A DNA stretch of 64,000 nt from Vibrio natriegens NBRC 15636 = ATCC 14048 = DSM 759 (GTDB lineage Bacteria; Pseudomonadota; Gammaproteobacteria; Enterobacterales; Vibrionaceae). The translations under genes and the position numbers were made by a program. This document shows positions 45,222-55,011 of the stretch, in pieces. Within the stretch, counting starts at the first letter, position 1, and each line of letters opens with the position of its first letter. The stretch is from contig NZ_CP141823.1 in assembly GCF_035621455.1 (NCBI RefSeq), forward strand, positions 558,001 through 622,000, written 5' to 3'. Under the pieces are notes generated by a model. That model was not told the origin of the DNA. It saw only the letters and a program-made list of their open reading frames with translations, and did not search any database.

Positions 45222-45366
45222 TTTGTTCTCCTAACATACGATATTTTGCTATCACGTTACTTATGGACCTATGCTAGCTTGCTCTGGATGTTTTATAAAA
45301 GCATAATGTTCGTAGTTCATTCCGATTTTATCGAACTAACAAGCCAACATAAAAAGAGGTCACTCC
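45222..45366. promoter_or_regulatory. Divergent promoter region hutH / LysR
   Basis: 145 bp between the starts. The spacing is ideal for a LysR-controlled divergent promoter, but I cannot assign a definite binding dyad. Confidence 0.4.
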
Positions 45367-46266
45367 ATGCAGGTTCAAGATGTCGATTTACGTATGCTGA
45401 GGATATTCGTCGCTATCGTCGAATGCGGTGGTTTATCAGCTGCAGAATCCCGCCTAAACATTGGGCGTTCAACCATTAGCTCACATTTGTCTGATTTGGA
45501 GTTGCGTCTTGGACTTAAGCTGTGTAAACGTGGCCGAAGCGGTTTTGAGGTGACAGAGGCGGGGCATGTGACTTATCAGGCATCGCTGGAGTTACTTCAG
45601 CAGTGTGAAGCTTTTGCTGCGACCGTCGCAAGTTCGAAAAACGAACTCTCGGGTCGAGCAACGATTGCCATGATTGACACCTTAGTCAACGATCCGCGCT
45701 GCCGCGTGTCAGAGGTAGTGTCGTCATTAAAAAGCCGAAGCAACAACTTACAGTTCGACATTAACGTCTGTGAAGCACGCGAAGTTGAAACGTCCGTAGC
45801 CAATGGCCGCTCGCTGGTCGGGATCGGCGTCAGTCGCCACCAATTAAGGGGACTGGATTACTATCCGCTGCACAATGAAACCAACTATTTGTATTGCGGT
45901 AAAGGCCACCCGCTGTTCGACTGTAAGCCTTCTGAAATCAAGATTCTTTTACAACAAGCAGAAGTGATCACCAGTAACTATATGCGAGATAAGGAAACTC
46001 GCAACGATGCACTGAATTACCAAAACAGCGCTACCGCCTATCACGATGAGGGAATTGCTCATCTCATTTTATCCGGCGCGTTTATCGGTTACCTGCCCGA
46101 GCACTACGCCAGCAATTGGGTCGACAAGGGGTTGTTCAAGCCTATCCTGCCGGAAAAGTACACCTATCAAATTCCGGTCATGCTGATCACGTTAAAAAAC
46201 AACTCGGCTTCACCATTGGCTAAAGCGCTGATTTCAGAAATAAAGCGCTGTCACGGCGCTAACTGA
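45367..46266 (+). CDS. LysR family transcriptional regulator of the hut pair
   Basis: 299 residues. N-terminal HTH ('MLRIFVAIVECGGLSAAESR', 'SSHLSDLELRLGLKLCKRGR') and a LysR substrate domain. SD AGAGG. Divergent from hutH, so probably its activator; most Hut systems use HutC (GntR) or HutP instead, which makes this unusual. Confidence 0.88.
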   Translation: MQVQDVDLRMLRIFVAIVECGGLSAAESRLNIGRSTISSHLSDLELRLGLKLCKRGRSGFEVTEAGHVTYQASLELLQQCEAFAATVASSKNELSGRATIAMIDTLVNDPRCRVSEVVSSLKSRSNNLQFDINVCEAREVETSVANGRSLVGIGVSRHQLRGLDYYPLHNETNYLYCGKGHPLFDCKPSEIKILLQQAEVITSNYMRDKETRNDALNYQNSATAYHDEGIAHLILSGAFIGYLPEHYASNWVDKGLFKPILPEKYTYQIPVMLITLKNNSASPLAKALISEIKRCHGAN

Positions 46267-46395
46267 TAATCAGGCATAGATAGGCTAAAAAGCGATTAGA
46301 GGTTACGAATATGTCCATCCTCGCGAACCATATGCTCTAAATCACATATTTATTACTATAATTGAAGCAATTTGATTAGCGAGCTCTTAGTTATC

Positions 46396-47055
46396 ATGTC
46401 AGATAAAATTACGGTTTGGATTGGCGTATGCTCGTCAATCATCACCATTATTCTTAGCGTCATGAATTTCAATCTAAATGCTGAAATGCAAGAAATTGAC
46501 GCCTATGTCAAAAAGGTGGAAGCAGACTTAAAACAAAAGACCTTTGAGCTAGAGAAATCCAAAGAAAATACATCGCGGTATGAATTTATTAATAAACTCA
46601 TGCCTGATTTACTGGTTGATGATGAAAAGCATGTTGTTCTTACCACTAATCTGATTGCTTTGGTTCTCGATGAATCCGAAACCGAGCAGCTGTTTAACGG
46701 CCTCGCGAGTTCAACAGAAGAGAATGTAAGCAGTGTAGGTAAAATTGGCATCGCAACCATCACAAGCGTCCAGAAAAACAAATCGAAATATCAATCGGCA
46801 ATTGAATATGAGGCAAAAGCTTTTGACGCTTTAGTGAGTGAAGACTTTGCAAATGCAATAAACTACCTCGATTTGGCCGAAGAGGTGTATCCCTCTTTTC
46901 ATCAAGTCTATGAAATTAAAACACTCCTACAGGAAAACGTAGCAAATTTGCATGACGAAAATACAAAAGCAGCGGTTCTGAAAAAAATCGTGTTCGAACT
47001 CAGCTGGAAAGCCCCTCAACCACAGCTCAGTCAACTAAAGGAAATGGTAGAGTGA
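46396..47055 (+). CDS. Hypothetical single-pass membrane protein
   Basis: 219 residues from ATG 46396. One N-terminal transmembrane segment (about 5-27, 'VWIGVCSSIITIILSVMNF'), then a coiled-coil (about 30-62), and a soluble domain with TPR-like helices ('YEAKAFDALVSEDFANAINY'). No family recognised. The longer frame starts with TTG and lacks an SD; the chosen ATG also has a weak one, so the start is uncertain. Monocistronic by position. Confidence 0.65.
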   Translation: MSDKITVWIGVCSSIITIILSVMNFNLNAEMQEIDAYVKKVEADLKQKTFELEKSKENTSRYEFINKLMPDLLVDDEKHVVLTTNLIALVLDESETEQLFNGLASSTEENVSSVGKIGIATITSVQKNKSKYQSAIEYEAKAFDALVSEDFANAINYLDLAEEVYPSFHQVYEIKTLLQENVANLHDENTKAAVLKKIVFELSWKAPQPQLSQLKEMVE

Positions 47056-47439
47056 ATAGTGGAATAAATCAGTATATTCGACTCACAAGCGACTCTGTCT
47101 CATGCCCCTTAAAATCAATTCAACCAAGAACGCCTAAGCGTTTTCAAAGCCTTCTATTGATTGATAAATAGCCCGCCTTCGTTCATCAAGCTTTTGGTAT
47201 CAAAGTCGCTTTAAAACTGAAGGCTCTCCAAACCCTAAAATAACCGGTGCAGTCATTCAATGAGAGAAAGCACCCCAAGAGCTATCATGGTTTGATGATG
47301 ACGATCTTATTTACTTGTAAATAAAACGTTAAAAAGTAATTGTGACTTCAAGGTGTTTTCTTATATAAACGGTTAATACAACCTAAGTGTCATTACGCTG
47401 AATCATGCAATTCTTTCGTTTTGGGCAAGGAGACCACGA
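47056..47439. other. Intergenic region, nothing recognised
   Basis: 384 bp. Only a small AACGC/GCGTT hairpin near 47129-47142 and AT-rich sequence; no ORF on either strand with an SD. Confidence 0.35.
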
Positions 47440-47790
47440 ATGCTTTGGATTGTTATAAAGTACCTTACCACCGCGGCTGTTGTCGTTTTGATTTCTGAAG
47501 TCGCAAAACGAAGCGATAAATTAGGTGCTTTAGTTGCGGCTTTACCGACAGTCACAATCTTAGCTTTGATCTGGATGTACATTGAGGGACAGGGAAGCCA
47601 CAAACTCTCTAATCATGCGTTTTATACTTTCTGGTATGTACTACCAACGTTACCCATGTTTCTGCTCTTTCCTTACTTGTTGGCTAAATACTCTTTTTGG
47701 GTCACATTGCTAATAAGCTGCTTAGTATCCATTGTTTGCTTTGGCCTTACTCATATGTTGGTAAAGCAGTTTGGGATCAACTTGTTGTAA
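47440..47790 (+). CDS. DUF3147 family inner-membrane protein
   Basis: 116 residues with four hydrophobic helices ('AAVVVLISEVAKRSDKLGAL', 'LPTVTILALIWMYIEG', 'YVLPTLPMFLLFPYLLAK', 'LLISCLVSIVCFGLTH'). The opening and GAL.AALP motif fit DUF3147. Function unknown. SD CAAGGAG. Monocistronic. Confidence 0.82.
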   Translation: MLWIVIKYLTTAAVVVLISEVAKRSDKLGALVAALPTVTILALIWMYIEGQGSHKLSNHAFYTFWYVLPTLPMFLLFPYLLAKYSFWVTLLISCLVSIVCFGLTHMLVKQFGINLL

Positions 47791-47837
47791 AGCTTGAGCA
47801 AAACAGCGTGACTCATACCATCCGAAACACTAGGCAG

Positions 47838-47860
47838 TAAAAAGCCCACCGAAGTGGGCT
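47838..47860 (-). terminator. Terminator for the small exported protein gene
   Basis: AGCCCAC (47843-47849) pairs with GTGGGCT (47854-47860). The A-run just upstream gives the U-tract on the minus strand. Confidence 0.7.
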
Positions 47861-47881
47861 AAATATCTAATGCCAAACTGT

Positions 47882-48181
47882 TTACTGAGATAAAAGCTCT
47901 TCAATCAGCTGACATGTATATTGCAAGTTTCCTTGCTCAACGACATTAGCGAGCCCTTTTCTCGGCTCATCAACAGTGCCTGGACCATGACCATCACCCG
48001 AAGGATCCGCTGAATGACCTCCCTGATCAAAATTTTGCTCTTTGATCATTTCCATGGTCAAGGTTCCCCAGTTGCATTCTATGGTCATAGATTGGATCGG
48101 TGGGCCCGCATAAGTAAACGATGCAAATAGGGTTGCGAGTCCAGCAAAAAGCACAGGTATACATACTTTAGATATTTTCAT
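47882..48181 (-). CDS. Small exported hypothetical protein
   Basis: 99 residues. Signal peptide about 1-25 (cleavage after TYA, before GPP). The mature part is about 74 residues with two Cys (in 'IECNWG' and 'YTCQLI', a possible disulfide) and an acidic Gly/Asp/His-rich loop ('GGHSADPSGDGHGPG') that could bind metal. No family recognised. The start is fixed by GGAGGAG upstream of ATG 48181. Possibly periplasmic or secreted. Confidence 0.75.
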   Translation of the reverse strand: MKISKVCIPVLFAGLATLFASFTYAGPPIQSMTIECNWGTLTMEMIKEQNFDQGGHSADPSGDGHGPGTVDEPRKGLANVVEQGNLQYTCQLIEELLSQ

Positions 48182-48426
48182 AATCTCCTCCGTTATTTTT
48201 ACCTGTCTAGATGGCACGTGTACCGCCTTTCACCATCGTTTTATACTGTAGCCCACATCTCTGATACGTTCCTGAATAGCCCTTTTTTGAACCAAAAACT
48301 GACAAACAAAAGATATTCGCCATGCGTTTGAACTACACTTTTCATGGAGCAAAACTAGTCGATAGATTGCGACAAAAGCACATGGTTTAACGTTGGGCAT
48401 AAGGTTCGAAGAAGGAGATAAATAAC

Positions 48427-48999
48427 ATGGCACAATACAAAGTTGGCTACTTCGTCGGTAGTTTGTCTTCAAACTCAATTAACAGAATGTTAGCCAAAGC
48501 ACTGGCGCGTTTGGCACCGCCGGAACTTGAATTAGTAGAGATCCCAATCAAAGATTTGCCCCTTTATAGTCCCGATTATGATGCCGACTTTCCTCAAGTA
48601 GCACGAGATTTCAAGCAAGCTATCGCCGATGTCGATGGTGTTCTGTTTGTGACTCCAGAGTATAACCGTTCAATACCAGGGGCGTTGAAAAACGCTATAG
48701 ACTGGGCGAGTCGTCCATGGGGACACAACTCATTTACAGCCAAACCTTCAGGTGTAATCGGTACGTCTCCCGGTTCGATCGGGACTGCCTTAGCGCAACA
48801 AAGTCTGCGCAGCGTATTGTGTTTTTGTAACTCCCCGCTGATGAATACGGTCGAAGCTTACGTGCAATTTAAGCCGGGACTCATTACTGAAGATGGCGTG
48901 GTGACCGATGAGAGTACAGCAGAATTCCTGAGTAACTACATGGTTGAGTTACATGCCTTCATCGTCCGTGTACTCACGGTACTTCCAAGAAAATCGTAA
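48427..48999 (+). CDS. NADPH-dependent FMN reductase (ChrR/YieF-like quinone reductase)
   Basis: 190 residues of the flavodoxin-like NADPH_red family. 'GSLSSNSINRML' binds the FMN phosphate, 'TPEYNRSIPGALKNAIDWAS' is the family hallmark, and 'GTSPGSIGTALAQQSLR' contacts the flavin ring. These reduce quinones, chromate or azo compounds by two-electron transfer. SD AAGGAGATA. Monocistronic. Confidence 0.9.
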   Translation: MAQYKVGYFVGSLSSNSINRMLAKALARLAPPELELVEIPIKDLPLYSPDYDADFPQVARDFKQAIADVDGVLFVTPEYNRSIPGALKNAIDWASRPWGHNSFTAKPSGVIGTSPGSIGTALAQQSLRSVLCFCNSPLMNTVEAYVQFKPGLITEDGVVTDESTAEFLSNYMVELHAFIVRVLTVLPRKS

Positions 49000-49049
49000 A
49001 AGACATAGCTGCACTCAATCTTTGGGGATAGCTAACACAGAGCAGAATA

Positions 49050-49103
49050 AAAAATGGCGGCGCTGATACTATATATGAAATAACTCAGTACGCTGCCATT
49101 TTT
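49050..49103. terminator. Bidirectional terminator between FMN reductase and TetR genes
   Basis: AAAAATGGCGGC (49050-49061) pairs with GCTGCCATTTTT (49092-49103) with one G-U pair; poly-U on either strand. Confidence 0.7.
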
Positions 49104-49121
49104 ACGCGAATGCGACCACGA

Positions 49122-49763
49122 CTACCCTGTCACTCTGAGGCCCCTTAACACCATATCAACGACAAACTCCTGCGCTTTTTCAAATTCTTCTGTCGACAGG
49201 GGGCCACCTTTAATCAGCCTGATTTCGGTATCAAAGTCGGCGTAAAATTGGGTCGCTCCCCAGATCAAAAACAACAAGTGCAAAGGCTCGACCGGACGAA
49301 TCAATCCCTTATCGATCCAGGATTGAATAATCGTTGCTTTGCCTGCCGCCCAGTTCACCATTGGGAACTGAATGGAATCCGCAATAATCGGCGCACCTTG
49401 AATGATCTCTTGTGCGAAGATTTTCGATTCTTTTGGGTGTGTGCGGCTGTATTGCATCTTACCGACGATGTAATTTCTTAGCACTACCTCTGGCGGTAGC
49501 ATGGCGGCTTGTTCCGAAAAACCGTCATTCCATAGCGTGAGAATGTCTTTCAATAACGCCTTATAGATGCCAGTTTTTGACTTGAAGTAGTACAGCAGGT
49601 TCGCTTTTGGTAGGTTCACTCTGTCTGCAATAGCCTGAACAGAGGTGCCTTTGTAGCCATGCTTAACGAACTCATCTGCCGCAGCTTGTAAGATTAGCTC
49701 TTCATTACGCCGTCTGATCTCACCGACATTCGCTCGTTTCGTTTGCCCTGCTTCTACCGTCAA
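49122..49763 (-). CDS. TetR family regulator, RutR-like
   Basis: 213 residues. N-terminal HTH ('EFVKHGYKGTSVQAIADRV', 'LPKANLLYYFKSK') and a C-terminal ligand domain with 'NWAAGKATIIQSWIDKGLI', as in RutR, the E. coli pyrimidine/purine catabolism regulator. Start is TTG 49763 with a strong GGAG 7 bases upstream; no ATG is in frame nearby. Divergent from the xdh operon, so it is the likely repressor of purine catabolism; ligand unknown. Confidence 0.88.
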   Translation of the reverse strand: MTVEAGQTKRANVGEIRRRNEELILQAAADEFVKHGYKGTSVQAIADRVNLPKANLLYYFKSKTGIYKALLKDILTLWNDGFSEQAAMLPPEVVLRNYIVGKMQYSRTHPKESKIFAQEIIQGAPIIADSIQFPMVNWAAGKATIIQSWIDKGLIRPVEPLHLLFLIWGATQFYADFDTEIRLIKGGPLSTEEFEKAQEFVVDMVLRGLRVTG

Positions 49764-50314
49764 GTTGACTCCTTATCTTTCGACTTTTTGCCTTCACCAA
49801 TCGTAGTAAATCGCTGTTCAGCATCGCTGGCTAAAATACTCATTGGCCTCTTTACACTCATAAACCTATCTACAAAGTTCTTTACAAAATACGCGCCAAC
49901 CCAGAGAGCGCTCAGCGAACCGCTGATATCGGGGTTACGAATTACTCAGCAAACAAGACCTGCATCAAATGAGTGCAATGTATACAAGAGTTAGCACCAA
50001 AATTGTACACAATCCAGTCGCCTCATCAGTTCCCCCCAAATTATTGGGGTTTTCTGGCACGCATATTATGCTTGATATATAAGCCTTCAAGCTAAAAGTG
50101 GAAAGTTATTTTTAAAAATACGACCAATTGGTCAGGTTTTTGCTTTAGTACTCATACCAACTGGCTAATACCAACCAGTCGGCCAGTTATGCAAAGACGA
50201 AACAAATAACAGATTCATCCTTAGCTTGTGCTTTCGCCAAGACTGCGCGAGCTATTTGGGGCTCTTGAGTTGACCACATGGACAGGTTTTTAACAATAAT
50301 GAATAGAGGAAGTT
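49764..50314. promoter_or_regulatory. Divergent regulatory region TetR / xdhA
   Basis: 551 bp. It contains the perfect palindrome at 50122-50133 and a second set of half-sites, ACTGG/CCAGT and AACTGGC (50159-50165) with GCCAGTT (50182-50188). No ORF with an SD. Confidence 0.6.
50122..50133. promoter_or_regulatory. RutR-like operator
   Basis: GACCAATTGGTC, a perfect 12-bp palindrome that matches the core of the E. coli RutR consensus (TTGACCA-N2-TGGTCAA, from memory). It is 182 bp before xdhA. Confidence 0.72.
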
Positions 50315-51727
50315 ATGTTAGAGCTCATGATTAATAATGATGTCGTCAAAGTGGCATCAGCAAAAGCAGACACCATGCTTTTGAACTACTTGCGTGAACA
50401 AAAACACATGACAGGCTCTAAAGAAGGGTGTGCCAGTGGTGATTGTGGCGCTTGTACGGTAGTCGTTGTTGATACTGATGACGCAGATAAACTGAGTTAT
50501 CGACAAATCAACGCCTGCATCACGCCGATTCATGCTCTGCACGGTAAACAGATCATTACCGTCGAGCACCTAAAACAAAACAACCAACTTCATCCTGTGC
50601 AGCAAGCGGTTGTCGATCATCACGGCTCTCAATGTGGCTTTTGTACGCCGGGAATTGTGATGTCTCTCTATGCGCTGTCAAAGCAAGAAGTCGCGCCTCA
50701 CAACCCAACCCATTATCTCTCTGGCAACCTGTGCCGATGCACGGGTTACGGTCCATTGATTGAAGCCGCAAACTCGATTGCGGCATGCCATATAGATGAT
50801 CCGCTTAGCGTTCATGAAGCTAACGTAAAAACATGGATGGCCTCAGTTGCAGACACAAATGAGCCGAACTATGCGCGACCAAAGAACCGTCAGCAACTCG
50901 CTCAGGCAATCAAAGAGATGCCAGAGGCAAAAATGATCGCAGGCGGCACGGATTTATCATTAGAGGTGACTCAGCAACACAAACCTCTGGCGCAACTGAT
51001 CGACTTATCCCACGTCGATGACTTACTGACAATCACAGAAACTTCGGCAGGCTGGCGCATTGGTGCGGCAGTTCCGATGACGCAGGTTCATGAATTCATT
51101 AAACAGCATTTCCCAACCGCTGATGAAGTGATTGAGCGCTTGGGTAGTTTGACTATTCGCCACAGAGCAACGCTTGGAGGCAGTCTCGGCCACGCTTCAC
51201 CAATTGGCGATATTGCCCCACTACTTATCAGCTTGCATGGTCTGATTGAATTAGATGATGGCGAAGACAAAGTGTTACTGGCGCCGGAAGAATACATTAC
51301 GGGTTACCGTCAGACAGCGCTTCAGCCTAACCAGTGGATCAGCGCGATTCACTTACCACAGCTGGCTAAAAACGAACGCCACGCTATCTATAAGGTCAGC
51401 AAACGCTACGAAGATGACATCGCGACAGTCACATTGGGACTGAACATGGCGTTTGCCGCTAACCAATGCGTCACCAACTGTATCATCTCGGCTGGCGGAG
51501 TAGCCGCAAAATCGGTACGCCTTAGCCAGTTAGAAGCGCTATTTATTGGTAAGCCATTGTCGCTTTCTGTCGTTCAGCAAGCTCAGGAAATGGTACCTCA
51601 GGTGATTCAGCCACTGAGTGATGTGCGAGGCAGTAATACTTATCGAGTCAAGTTGGTTCAGAACCTGCTTAAACGTTTTTATTTGGAGTCTCAGAGCATT
51701 GAGACAAGGTTGGTGCAAGATGCGTAA
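50315..51727 (+). CDS. xdhA: Xanthine dehydrogenase small subunit XdhA (2Fe-2S and FAD)
   Basis: 470 residues. N-terminal [2Fe-2S] domains with cysteines in 'GCASGDCGACTV' and 'CGFCTPGI', 'CRCTGYG'; FAD domain (about 180-470) with 'AGGTDLSLEV' and 'LGGSLGHASPIGD'. Passes electrons from the Mo centre to NAD+ in hypoxanthine to xanthine to urate oxidation. SD AGAGGAAG. Overlaps xdhB by 8 bases. Confidence 0.95.
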   Translation: MLELMINNDVVKVASAKADTMLLNYLREQKHMTGSKEGCASGDCGACTVVVVDTDDADKLSYRQINACITPIHALHGKQIITVEHLKQNNQLHPVQQAVVDHHGSQCGFCTPGIVMSLYALSKQEVAPHNPTHYLSGNLCRCTGYGPLIEAANSIAACHIDDPLSVHEANVKTWMASVADTNEPNYARPKNRQQLAQAIKEMPEAKMIAGGTDLSLEVTQQHKPLAQLIDLSHVDDLLTITETSAGWRIGAAVPMTQVHEFIKQHFPTADEVIERLGSLTIRHRATLGGSLGHASPIGDIAPLLISLHGLIELDDGEDKVLLAPEEYITGYRQTALQPNQWISAIHLPQLAKNERHAIYKVSKRYEDDIATVTLGLNMAFAANQCVTNCIISAGGVAAKSVRLSQLEALFIGKPLSLSVVQQAQEMVPQVIQPLSDVRGSNTYRVKLVQNLLKRFYLESQSIETRLVQDA

Positions 51728-54116
51728 GTTAACTCAGGTTGAATCGGGGCAAACCATACTCCCTGAATCCCAACAAGTCGTAGGGAAATCTTACAAGCAC
51801 GAAAGTGCCGATAAGCAGGTCAGCGGTGAAGCGCTCTATGTTGATGATTACGCTACTCCCGCTGGATGCGTACATGCGGCTGTTGTGACCAGCACCATCG
51901 CCAAAGGTCAGATTACTCAGCTCGACTTATCGGAGGTTGAGCGCGCTGAAGGTGTCGTTAAAGTACTGACAGAGACCTCGATTCCCGGAGAAAAGGACAT
52001 TGGTACCATTTTCAAAGGCGATCCCTTACTGGCGATAAATAACGAGATTAAGTACTTCGGACAGCCTATTGCCCTCATTCTGGCGACCACACATGAGCTA
52101 GCATGGAAAGCCGCAAACCTGGCGAAAGTGGAGTACACCGAAACGGGCGATCTGGCGCTGACGTATCCAAAAGCCGCATCACAAGATCCCCTCTTGCCTA
52201 CTCACCAGATGGGTAAAAAAGTCGAACAACAAGTTTTTGACCAAGCGCCGGTTTATATTCACGGCGATATCCATGTCGGTGGTCAGGAACACTTCTATTT
52301 GGAAGGTCAGGTAAGTCTTGCAGAATTAACCGAAGATGGTGGCATATTCTTGCGTTCTTCTACTCAAAACCCGTCTGAAGTTCAGAAGTTGGTCGCTGAA
52401 GTATTAGACATTGATTTTAACCGAGTCACAGTTGATATGCGTCGTATGGGCGGAGGCTTTGGTGGTAAAGAAAGTCAGGCGGCTCAATGGGCGTGTCTGG
52501 CAGCGCTTGGGGCACACCATACAAAACGAGCAGTAAAAATGCGTCTTCCTCGCTCACTCGATATGACGGTCACTGGTAAGCGTCATCCTTTCTACAACCG
52601 TTACCAGCTTGCGGCAGACGCTCAAGGCCAAATCATCGCCGCAAACATCGAAGTAAACGGTTTATGTGGTCACTCGCCTGACCTCTCCGACGCAATTGTC
52701 GATCGTGCCATGTTCCATGCCGATAACGCTTACTCACTCGGCCAGGCATGTGTGGTTGGCAACAGGCTCAAAACCGATATGGTTTCCCACACTGCATTCC
52801 GTGGTTTTGGTGGACCTCAGGGCATGATCGTGATTGAAAAAGCGATGCAGGATTTAGCGCTTCAAGTCGGCCAGGATGCGCTCGACGTTCGCTACAAAAA
52901 TCTATATCGCGATGGAGCACAAATCACACCGTATGGTATGGAAGTCGAACAGCATGACGCAATGTTGGATATCATGCGACAGCTTGAGAAGCAAAGTGAC
53001 TACCGCGCTCGCCGCGAGGCAATTAGTCAGTGGAACCAAAGTAACCCAGTGCTGAAAAAAGGTCTGGCTTTAACTCCGCTTAAATTTGGGATTGCGTTTA
53101 CGGCAACACACCTTAACCAAGCGGGTGCTCTGATCCATGTTTACACCGATGGGACACTTCAGGTATCACACGGCGGGACAGAAATGGGCCAAGGACTGCA
53201 TACGAAGATTCAGCAGATTGTTGCTCAGTCTTTCGGTATTGATATTAACAAGGTGCTTGTCACATCAACCCGCACAGATAAAGTGCCAAATACCTCGCCA
53301 ACAGCGGCGTCTTCTGGTGCCGATCTTAACGGTATGGCGGCGCACAATGCAGCGATGGAAATCAAACAACGCTTACTTGATTTCGCTTGTGAACATTATC
53401 AAGTCGAAGAGGCAGACATTGTCAACGGTGAGCTTGTCGGTATTGAATCATCACCGAAATACCAACAACCCGTCAGTTGGGCAGAGTTAGTTCAGTTGGC
53501 GTATATGAACCGTATTTCGCTCTCTGCAAGCGGATTCTACCAAACACCAAAAATTGGTTATGACCGAAGTACCGCAACGGGTCGTCCGTTCTTTTATTTT
53601 GCCCTTGGAGCCTCGTGTTCAGAAGTCACGATCGACACTCTAACTGGCGAAATGCGCGTTGAAAAAGTCGACATTCTTCATGATGTGGGTAACAGCCTGA
53701 ATCCGGCGATTGATAAAGGACAAATTGAAGGTGCATTCATTCAGGGCATGGGCTGGCTAACCACAGAGGAATTGGTTTGGGGTGAGAATGGTCACCTGCT
53801 AAGCAACAGCCCGATGAATTACAAGATCCCGACCATCGGTGACTACCCGAAACAAATGCATGTTGATCTGTACGATCAGGCCAATCCGGAATACAGCATT
53901 TACCGTTCCAAAGCCGTTGGTGAGCCGCCATTCATGCACGCGAACAGTGTCTGGTGCGCAATTTACGATGCAGTAGCCTCAATCAGTCAACATCAATGCG
54001 CTCCAGCACTACACGCGCCAGCAACAGGTGAAGAAATCCTTAACGCTTGCGAGCATCAGCAACAGTGGCTTGAAGAGCAATCAATGCAGGAGGAATCCTA
54101 TGTCGTCGAACAATGA
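51720..54116 (+). CDS. xdhB: Xanthine dehydrogenase large subunit XdhB (molybdopterin)
   Basis: 798 residues. 'GGGFGGKE' binds the molybdenum cofactor; 'RGFGGPQG' and 'GGTEMGQGLHTK' are further Moco blocks, and 'GEPPFMHANS' holds the catalytic Glu region. Start ATG 51720 overlaps the end of xdhA; the longer frame is rejected. Forms the XdhAB heterodimer complex. Confidence 0.95.
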   Translation: MRKLTQVESGQTILPESQQVVGKSYKHESADKQVSGEALYVDDYATPAGCVHAAVVTSTIAKGQITQLDLSEVERAEGVVKVLTETSIPGEKDIGTIFKGDPLLAINNEIKYFGQPIALILATTHELAWKAANLAKVEYTETGDLALTYPKAASQDPLLPTHQMGKKVEQQVFDQAPVYIHGDIHVGGQEHFYLEGQVSLAELTEDGGIFLRSSTQNPSEVQKLVAEVLDIDFNRVTVDMRRMGGGFGGKESQAAQWACLAALGAHHTKRAVKMRLPRSLDMTVTGKRHPFYNRYQLAADAQGQIIAANIEVNGLCGHSPDLSDAIVDRAMFHADNAYSLGQACVVGNRLKTDMVSHTAFRGFGGPQGMIVIEKAMQDLALQVGQDALDVRYKNLYRDGAQITPYGMEVEQHDAMLDIMRQLEKQSDYRARREAISQWNQSNPVLKKGLALTPLKFGIAFTATHLNQAGALIHVYTDGTLQVSHGGTEMGQGLHTKIQQIVAQSFGIDINKVLVTSTRTDKVPNTSPTAASSGADLNGMAAHNAAMEIKQRLLDFACEHYQVEEADIVNGELVGIESSPKYQQPVSWAELVQLAYMNRISLSASGFYQTPKIGYDRSTATGRPFFYFALGASCSEVTIDTLTGEMRVEKVDILHDVGNSLNPAIDKGQIEGAFIQGMGWLTTEELVWGENGHLLSNSPMNYKIPTIGDYPKQMHVDLYDQANPEYSIYRSKAVGEPPFMHANSVWCAIYDAVASISQHQCAPALHAPATGEEILNACEHQQQWLEEQSMQEESYVVEQ

Positions 54117-55011
54117 TGCCTACCTGTCGAACCCGGGCATGAACTGGTTAGCCGCCTGCCAGCAACTTGAGCAACAAGGTCAGGCTTACTGTATTGCAAC
54201 GGTTCTGGCTTATGTTGGATCAGTGCCGCGATCCAGTGGCGCGAAGATGGTTATCTCTGCTCAAGGCCAATTCGACACGCTCGGCGGCGGCAACCTCGAA
54301 TACCAGGTGATCGCCAAAGCGCGTGAAAACCTAGAGCTTCAACACGCTGAACCAATTATCGAACGCTTTGCCCTGTCTGCGGATCTTGGACAATGCTGTG
54401 GCGGAGCGGTGCAAGTGATGTTCGAGTTTTTCCAGACACAAACGCCACAGGTTGCAATATTTGGTGCCGGACATGTTTGTCAGGCACTCACTAGCATCCT
54501 CAGTGGATTACCTTGTCATGTAAAAGTCATCGACAGTCGCCCTGAATGGCTGTCGCCTTTATCGCAAAAAGGAATAGAGACGTCGCTACATGCCAATCCG
54601 GTCGATGCGATTGAAACACTAAAAGACAACACATTTGTGTTGATCATGACGCAAGACCACGCGCTTGATTTTGAGCTGACTCAGCAAGCGCTAGAAAGCA
54701 AGCGCTTTGCGTATGTGGGCTTAATTGGCTCACAAGGTAAAAGCCAACGTTTCAGGTTCCGCCTTAAAGAACAGCTGAGCAACGTCAACTTGCTCGATCA
54801 GCTCACCTGCCCGATTGGGAATCCAGACATCACGGGCAAATTACCAATGGAAGTGGCGGTCTCAGTATCAGCCCAATTGATGGAACGGTTTAAGCAACAT
54901 CAAGCTAACAAACAACATAATGAAATGCAGCCCGATGTAAAACAACAGAACGAAGAACAATGGCAACAAGCCAATCTCGCACGCAAAAATATCAGGGAAA
55001 ATCATCAATGA
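54100..55011 (+). CDS. xdhC: Xanthine dehydrogenase accessory protein XdhC
   Basis: 303 residues. 'CCGGAVQV' (conserved Cys pair for Moco binding) and a Rossmann segment 'IFGAGHVCQAL' are the XdhC hallmarks. It loads sulfurated molybdenum cofactor into XdhB. Start ATG 54100 with AGGAGGAAT; overlaps xdhB by 17 bases. The tail is Gln/Asn-rich. Confidence 0.93.
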   Translation: MSSNNDAYLSNPGMNWLAACQQLEQQGQAYCIATVLAYVGSVPRSSGAKMVISAQGQFDTLGGGNLEYQVIAKARENLELQHAEPIIERFALSADLGQCCGGAVQVMFEFFQTQTPQVAIFGAGHVCQALTSILSGLPCHVKVIDSRPEWLSPLSQKGIETSLHANPVDAIETLKDNTFVLIMTQDHALDFELTQQALESKRFAYVGLIGSQGKSQRFRFRLKEQLSNVNLLDQLTCPIGNPDITGKLPMEVAVSVSAQLMERFKQHQANKQHNEMQPDVKQQNEEQWQQANLARKNIRENHQ

